A DNA stretch of 64,000 bases from the NCBI RefSeq assembly GCF_016801865.2, contig NC_068939.1, forward strand, positions 95,064,067 through 95,128,066. The letters are read 5' to 3'. The notes under the pieces are model-generated. The model searched no databases. It was not told the DNA's origin and was given only the letters and a program-made list of their open reading frames with translations. Positions within the stretch are counted from its first letter, which is position 1; each line of letters begins with the position of its first letter. The translations under genes and the position numbers were made by a program. Source of the stretch: Culex pipiens pallens (lineage: Eukaryota; Arthropoda; Insecta; Diptera; Culicidae). Below, piece by piece: positions 58,318-64,000 of the stretch.

Positions 58318-60025
58318 TTTTATTTATTGGCAGGGAGTTCACTAAAATTCAATTCTGTCAATTGTAGCGTGTCTAGCGAGCAAAAATCTATCATACCTTT
58401 GCGAAACTGAAGCGTTTGTTGACATTAACTTCAAAATTGCATGCTTCATGAAAAAAGTGGAAAATTACAAGAATTTAATATGAAGCACCACCTCAAAATT
58501 CATGTTGCCATGCCTTAACGTCACAACCAATTTAACCCAGTTTGCAGCAAATCTTCAAAGAATCCACTTGGCAAGTCACACCACGCCACCTTGCCCACAC
58601 AAATTAAGGAGCCACGTCGAACAAGCCGCTAAATGCTCACAATTTGCTTCATTAAATAACGGCAATGAAAAGTAATGACGGTGTTTACGCGCTGGTGGGC
58701 GACAAACTTGGGTGTCAAATAATTATGGAAATTTTTCTCTCCCCACCTCCACTCCACCTTTCCGAGCTTTTTTCCTGCTTGCTTTCACGCCATAACTTGT
58801 TATCGTTCGACGTTTAACGCGCAAAGAAAATCGACTTGGGTGCAGAAAAAAAAATGCTCGGAGTCGTTGTTGGTCGACACGCTCCAGCAGCTCCAATTTG
58901 CCAGGGCGTCATTCGTCATTTCTTCCCGTTATTATTTCCCTGGTCCCGGTCATAAAAGTTTAAATACACTCTCGGGGAGTTTTCTTTCACTGCTTTTCCC
59001 CAGCACGTGCCCATGCAGTCACCTTTTGTGTGTGTGTGAGAGTGAGTGACTCTAAACTGTTTTCCTTGTAATACTACATTCAACTTTCATATTTTTCTGT
59101 TTTCTCTGGCGAACCTTTTATAATGACACTTCCCTCCGTTTTGCTGCGAACAATATCGTTCGGCGGTTCGCACTCACTTTTGGAGCCAAACCTTTACGCC
59201 AGCAACAAATGGCATTGTTTGCCCCCACCTTACCTCGCCCTCCAAGTAGGGAAAAAACTAACGAGCTTTTGAGTTTCCGGGAAAAAGTTCTGTTCCAATT
59301 TCGATTCGTTTGTCCTTTCGGAAAACTTGCGCGCGAAATTCTTCGGCGTGCATCTCGTCCCAAACTAAATCCATTTAAAAAATAAGTACGTTTAAGATGA
59401 GGAAAAAGTTTTTCCCCTCCCCCTCTTTTATCGCGTCACAATGGAGAAACACTTTTTGGGTCGCTTCGGTTCTCCGCTTTTGTAACACAATTTTCAGCGG
59501 CTTAAGTACTTAAGGCCTCCTTGCTACCGAAAAACCGGCGGGGAAGCAAACAACTGATGCCCGCCAACCCCCCTTCTCCACTGTTACTCTAGATACTTAA
59601 CAGTTAATGCAACTGTGGGTGGGGTCTCGGGGAAAATTTTCGCAAATGAATGAAGTGATTCTCGGCGGTTTCGTGCCCGAGCTGGGCTTTGTTTTGGCGC
59701 GCGGACGACCGACGGTGATTGAAAATGGTAATTCATTCCTTTGAATGGATTATCTCCGGGTAATACTTTGATAAACAACAATTTCACGGTTGAGGCTTTG
59801 TGAAACTTCGGGTTTTTTTCCTTTTGTTGGTCTGTTTTGTTCGCGGCTTATGAAAGTTTGGAAAGAAGGGAATTTCAATTTACTGACTTAAATTTTGTTT
59901 GTTTGACAAGCTTGACACAATAAAGTGCACTGTTTATGCTTTGTCAAATAACTTTAATAAAAAAAATGAAAAATAACTTAAAAATCAAGAAGCCTGAAGA
60001 ACTTTTCAATCTTATTATTCATTAG

Positions 60026-61661
60026 AATCAATTGAATAGTTTGAATCATTTGAATCATTTAAAACATTTGAATCATTTGAATCATTTGAATCATTTGAAC
60101 CATTTGAATCATTTGAATCATTTGAATCATTTGAATCATTTGAGTCATTTGAATCATTTAAATCATTTGAATCATTTGAAGCATTTGAATCATTTGAATC
60201 ATTTGAATCATTTGAATCATTTGAATCATTTGAATCATTTGAATCATTTGAATCATTTGAATCATTTGAATCATTTGAATCATTTGAATCATTTGAATCA
60301 TTTGAATCATTTGAATCATTTGAATCATTTGAATCATTTGAATCATTTGAATCATTTGAATCATTTGAATCATTTGAATCATTTGAATCATTTGAATCAT
60401 TTGAATCATTTGAATCATTTGAATCATTTGAATCATTTGAATCATTTGAATCATTTGAATCATTTGAATCATTTGAATCATTTGAATCATTTGAATCATT
60501 TGAATCATTTGAATCATTTGAATCATTTGAATCATTTGAATCATTTGAATCATTTGAATCATTTGAATCATTTGAATCATTTGAATCATTTGAATTATTT
60601 GAATCATTTGAATCATTTGAATCATTTGAATCATTTGAATCATTTGAATCATTTGAATCATTTGAATCATTTGAATCATTTGAATCATTTGAATCATTTG
60701 AATCATTTGAATCATTTGAATCATTTGAATCATTTGAATCATTTTAATCATATGAATCATTTGAATCATTTGAATCATTTGAATCATTTGAATCATTTGA
60801 ATCATTTGAATCATTTGAATCATTTGAATCATTTGAATCATTTGAATCATTTGAATCATTTGAATCATTTGAATCATTTGAATCATTTGACTCATTTGAA
60901 GCATTTGAATCATTTGAATCATTTGAATCATTTGAATCATTTGAATCGTTTGAATCATTTGAATCATTTGAATCATTTGAATCATTTGAATCATTCGAAT
61001 CATTTGAATCATTTGAATCATTTGAATCATTTGAATCATTTGAATCATTTGAATCATTTGAATCATTTGAATCATTTGAATCATTTGAATCATTTGAATC
61101 ATTTGAATCATTTGAATCATTTGAATCATTTGAATCATTTGAATCATTTGAATCATTTGAATCATTTGAATCATTTGAATCATTCGAATCATTTGAATCA
61201 TTTGAATCATTTGAATCATTTGAATCATTTGAATCATTTGAATCATTTGAATCATTTGAATCATTTGAATCATTTGAATCATTTGAATCATTTGAATCAT
61301 TTGAATCATTTGAATCATTTGAATCATTTGAATCATTTGAATCATTTGAATCATTTGAATCATTTGAATCATTTGAATCATTTGACTCATTTGAAGCATT
61401 TGAATCATTTGAATCATTTGAATCATTTGAATCATTTGAATCGTTTGAATCATTTGAATCATTTGAATCATTTGAATCATTTGAATCATTCGAATCATTT
61501 GAATCATTTGAATCATTTGAATCATTTGAATCATTTGAATCATTTGAATCATTTGAATCATTTGAATCATTTGAATCATTTGAATCATTTGAATCATTTG
61601 AATCATTTGAATCATTTGAATCATTTGAATCATTTGAATCATATGAATCATTTGAATTTGA
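60026..61661. repeat. 9-bp tandem array, GAATCATTT, about 180 copies, with 495-bp higher-order duplication
   Basis: The monomer GAATCATTT repeats for 1.64 kb. Four variants recur exactly 495 bp (55 monomers) apart: GACTCATTT (60891/61386), GAAGCATTT (60901/61396), GAATCGTTT (60946/61441) and CATTCGAAT (60996/61491). This shows a segmental duplication inside the array. The array is open in several frames on both strands (for example Asn-His-Leu repeats) only because the unit lacks stops; it is not coding. Confidence 0.97.
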
Positions 61662-62415
61662 ATAAAACATGTTGAAAATCATTTTTTTTTTATTTCGGCT
61701 GAACTAGTGTTCATTTCAAAAGATTGAAATTGCCTCAAAAAAACCAACGATGACGGTTTATCGTTACATCAATCCACCTCTAAAATTCGATAAAATTCCT
61801 CACAATTTCTTCATTCACGTAATATGTCAAACTCTCGTTCCCCTCGACTGATTCACCCGGTTACAGTGAACGAACCATGGATGCTCCCTCACTACTACCC
61901 GGCTTCCTTGTACCATTGTGCATGCTTCAACTCTTCCTCCCTTATTTTTTCCTTAGTAGCAATCGCTTTCCGTTCCATTACACTATCTTGCCGGAGCATC
62001 CGACCATGATTCGCTGCACTCCAACGTCATCCCGCCTGCCTTTCCCCAAGCTCCAAGTTATGCTCCATTTCTCATCTCATCTGCGTTCGAGGAATTTATG
62101 CGGGATGCGAGGGAGCGGGCGGGGAATAGCTGAAGTGTTTTTGTTTGAATTTTAAATTGATCCGTCTCCGAGATATGCATATGATGTGTCCAACCCGGAG
62201 GTAGGGGTGGGTAGGGAGTCCGGTGACGATGCAGCATCCACACAAAGAGGAGAGCTCCGGCTTGGTTCGAAAGGGTGTTTGGCACTTTTGCTCGCTAATA
62301 CGGAACCAATATCCGGAACGTTCGCCGAGTTCGTTGGCGCTGACGTCGTCAGTATTACAACCTGGGCGCGCGTTGGCACACCAACGACGTATTTATTTCC
62401 AATCGAATGCTTCCG
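61662..62415. other. Unassigned intronic DNA
   Basis: Mixed-composition sequence between the 9-bp array and the next MITE. Short open stretches exist on both strands but show no recognisable motif and no splice support. Confidence 0.4.
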
Positions 62416-62417
62416 TA

Positions 62418-62975
62418 CACAGTAAAAAAAATCTGTGTAAAATCGCATGCAAAAGCATGCACATTACCTTTGTGAGAAAAAGCATGTAATATTGTATGCG
62501 AAAACGTGTACACAAAAAGCATGTACAAAAGAAAAATAAATAAATTTCGCACACCCCAAAACTAACATCAATCTGTTGAGAGTCATATCCAGATTACCAA
62601 GTCCGCGCCCCAACCATCTCGGCTATCTCGCCGCTATGAATTTGGCTGGATCAACACCGATTTAGCTGTACGTTCTCCATACATCGTATACAGTTAATTC
62701 AGTATACGACGTACGGGAAACCTACTGGTACATCGGCGTTGAACACAACATTTACGAGGCGGCGAGATAGCCGAGACGGTTGGGGCGCGGACTTTGTAAT
62801 CTGGATATGACTCTCACCAGATTGATGTTATTTTTGGGATGTGCAAAATTTATTTATTTTTCTTTTGTACATGCTTTTTGTGTACACGTTTTCGCATACA
62901 ATATTACATGCTTTTTCTCACAAAGGTGATGTGCATGCTTTTGCATGCGATTTTACCATCGGATTTTTTGCTGTG
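62418..62975. mobile_element. 558-bp foldback MITE with TA flanks and tRNA-like arms
   Basis: The ends CACAGTAAAAAAAATC and GATTTTTTGCTGTG are bordered by TA on both sides. Arms of about 220 bp hold AAAATCGCATGCAAAAGCAT, AATATTGTATGCGAAAACGT and ACAAAAAGCATGTAC-type words in inverted copies around a centre near 62700. Each arm also has a tRNA-like piece with a perfect A box TAGCCGAGACGG (left arm version TAGCCGAGATGG) and a decayed B box. TA target and foldback shape suggest Tc1/mariner mobilisation; it has no ORF. Confidence 0.82.
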
Positions 62976-64000
62976 TAAGTGGTACATAATCCAAATGAAG
63001 AAGAAGAAGACGGAACGGATGAAGGAGCGGCGTCTGGTGTTTCAAGTGCGGGGGGACTCAAGTCTGTATTAGGTCTTTGGACCGAGTTTGCCACGTGAGT
63101 GAAGACAGTGGCGTCACTCGAATCGAACGTGGAAACTTATGAGTAAAAGCACAGACAACAGACGTAGCAGCCAGAACAAAATAATTTGAAAACCGTGTGT
63201 GATACACTAACGCCATCTCGTAGTCATTTAAACTTGCAAGAATAAGCCTGAATGTAGACTGCAGTGCACCACAGGAATAATTCACATATTCGGATCGAAC
63301 ATATGCAAGTTTCATATCTTAGACTCAAAGTACACGGAGTAAATTAGTTCCCACATTTGAAACAAACGTCCATAAAATTCGGAACCACAAACAAAGTCTT
63401 CCCAACAAGCTCAAAGCATTCCCGCAGCTACGCCCCTGCCTCACCGGCCTCAACCGGGGTATTTTTGTGTACGAGTCAGTTTTCTCATCTCTAAATAAGG
63501 CAGCTTTCGGGGACGACTCTCCCGAGGCGGTTGGGGGGACAAAACTGCAGCACTTTGGTGGAATCTATGACTCTCCAAGGAACCACCGCACGCCACTCCC
63601 ATCAGCAGGTTGTCATTCTCGGCCCCAATTTTTATCTTTCGTTCATTTTCTCTAGCTTTTTTTTTTGCCTCATTCATTTTATTTTCCGCTCCTTCACTCC
63701 AACTGTCGCCGGGATATTGAATTAGGTAGTAATTTGATTAAAAATTGAAGTACCGTTCCGGTTCGGATCCGCTTTTGCCCCCAGGATCTGGTGTTGATTG
63801 TGTGTGCGCCGGGACATCTGTGTAACAGATGAATACTCTTGGACTGTTTTTTCCACTTCAGCTGACAGGGACTCTCGTTTTTTGCCGACTCTCGTGCAAT
63901 GATTAGAGAAATTTAATTCCGAGTATTGGCAGGATAGATGCTATCTGGCCTGGAACGGACAGCCTTCCAGGCGCGCGAACCACATGAGAGATTCGGTGAC

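Larger units (their letters stand above)
42826..64000 (-). other. Upstream intron of the bru3-like gene (over 21 kb, partial)
   Basis: No RRM1 or RRM2 coding sequence is recognisable between the acceptor before exon A and the window end, so the whole interval should be intron, assuming no intervening gene. Stretches without features I can name are 42.83-45.08, 46.42-48.70, 49.80-51.60, 52.40-55.10, 56.55-57.98, 58.35-60.02 and 62.98-64.0 kb. Several (43.6-44.6, 46.5-48.0, 49.9-51.6, 58.5-59.8 kb) are mixed in composition and largely repeat-free, as expected for a large developmental-gene intron with enhancers. No exon in them is convincing. Confidence 0.7.

Noticed and set aside
60032..61682. 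Three long open frames (Asn-His-Leu, Met-Ile-Gln, Ser-Asn-Asp repeats)
   Set aside because: All are readings of the GAATCATTT array in different frames and strands; no codon selection, and variants are not frame-biased.
42826..64000. Missing RRM1/RRM2 exons in this interval
   Set aside because: I looked for LFVGML, FVKF and GCAFV-type RRM motifs and found none; they most likely lie beyond the window.

Overview
The window looks like culicine mosquito nuclear DNA, most likely Culex. It is AT-rich and packed with non-coding repeats: foldback MITEs, tRNA-derived SINE-like sequence, hAT-type non-autonomous elements carrying GACTCC motifs, and the GCCTTCCTCACT-bounded repeats common in Culex and Aedes. 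There is one run of exactly 100 N (56023-56122), the usual convention for a scaffold gap. No prokaryotic or organellar features are present. The species call is inference from repeat style and exon sequence.

The only protein-coding gene I can support is on the minus strand: the 3' half of a CELF/Bruno RNA-binding protein of the CELF3-6 subfamily, Drosophila bru3-like. Six exons run from 42825 down to 26566. They encode the last 283 residues: the end of RRM2, the Ala/Gln/Pro-rich linker and a complete RRM3, ending in [10 protein letters not shown]. All splice phases agree. RRM1 and most of RRM2 are not found and should lie upstream, beyond 64000, across an intron longer than 21 kb.

Layout. 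1-13.7 kb: gene-poor, repeat-rich DNA with several long inverted repeats, a 226-bp hAT MITE with a perfect 8-bp target duplication (10416-10641), and a decayed RTE-type reverse transcriptase fragment (13735-13955). 14.0-26.4 kb: a long, mostly repeat-poor region that is strongly T-rich on the plus strand. I interpret it as a very long 3' UTR of the bru3-like gene, entered through a spliced 3'UTR junction. 26.6-42.8 kb: the exons, with a 12.3-kb intron (29890-42161) holding an intact SINE-like insertion, a TA-flanked MITE and a 580-bp near-perfect palindrome. 42.8-64 kb: the large upstream intron. It holds a 1.33-kb hAT-like element, two long 9-bp tandem arrays sharing a TTGAAT core, a TIR element with internal 164-bp tandem repeats interrupted by the gap, and a 558-bp MITE with tRNA-like arms.

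Functionally the window is one neuronal-type splicing and translation regulator spread over more than 16 kb, with introns and flanks colonised by non-autonomous mobile DNA. I see no operon, CRISPR array or new multi-gene system. The most interesting points are an in-frame, stop-free 84-bp intron in the linker (possible exitron), the candidate 12-kb 3' UTR, the SINE with two opposed tRNA-like modules, and the higher-order structure of the 9-bp arrays.
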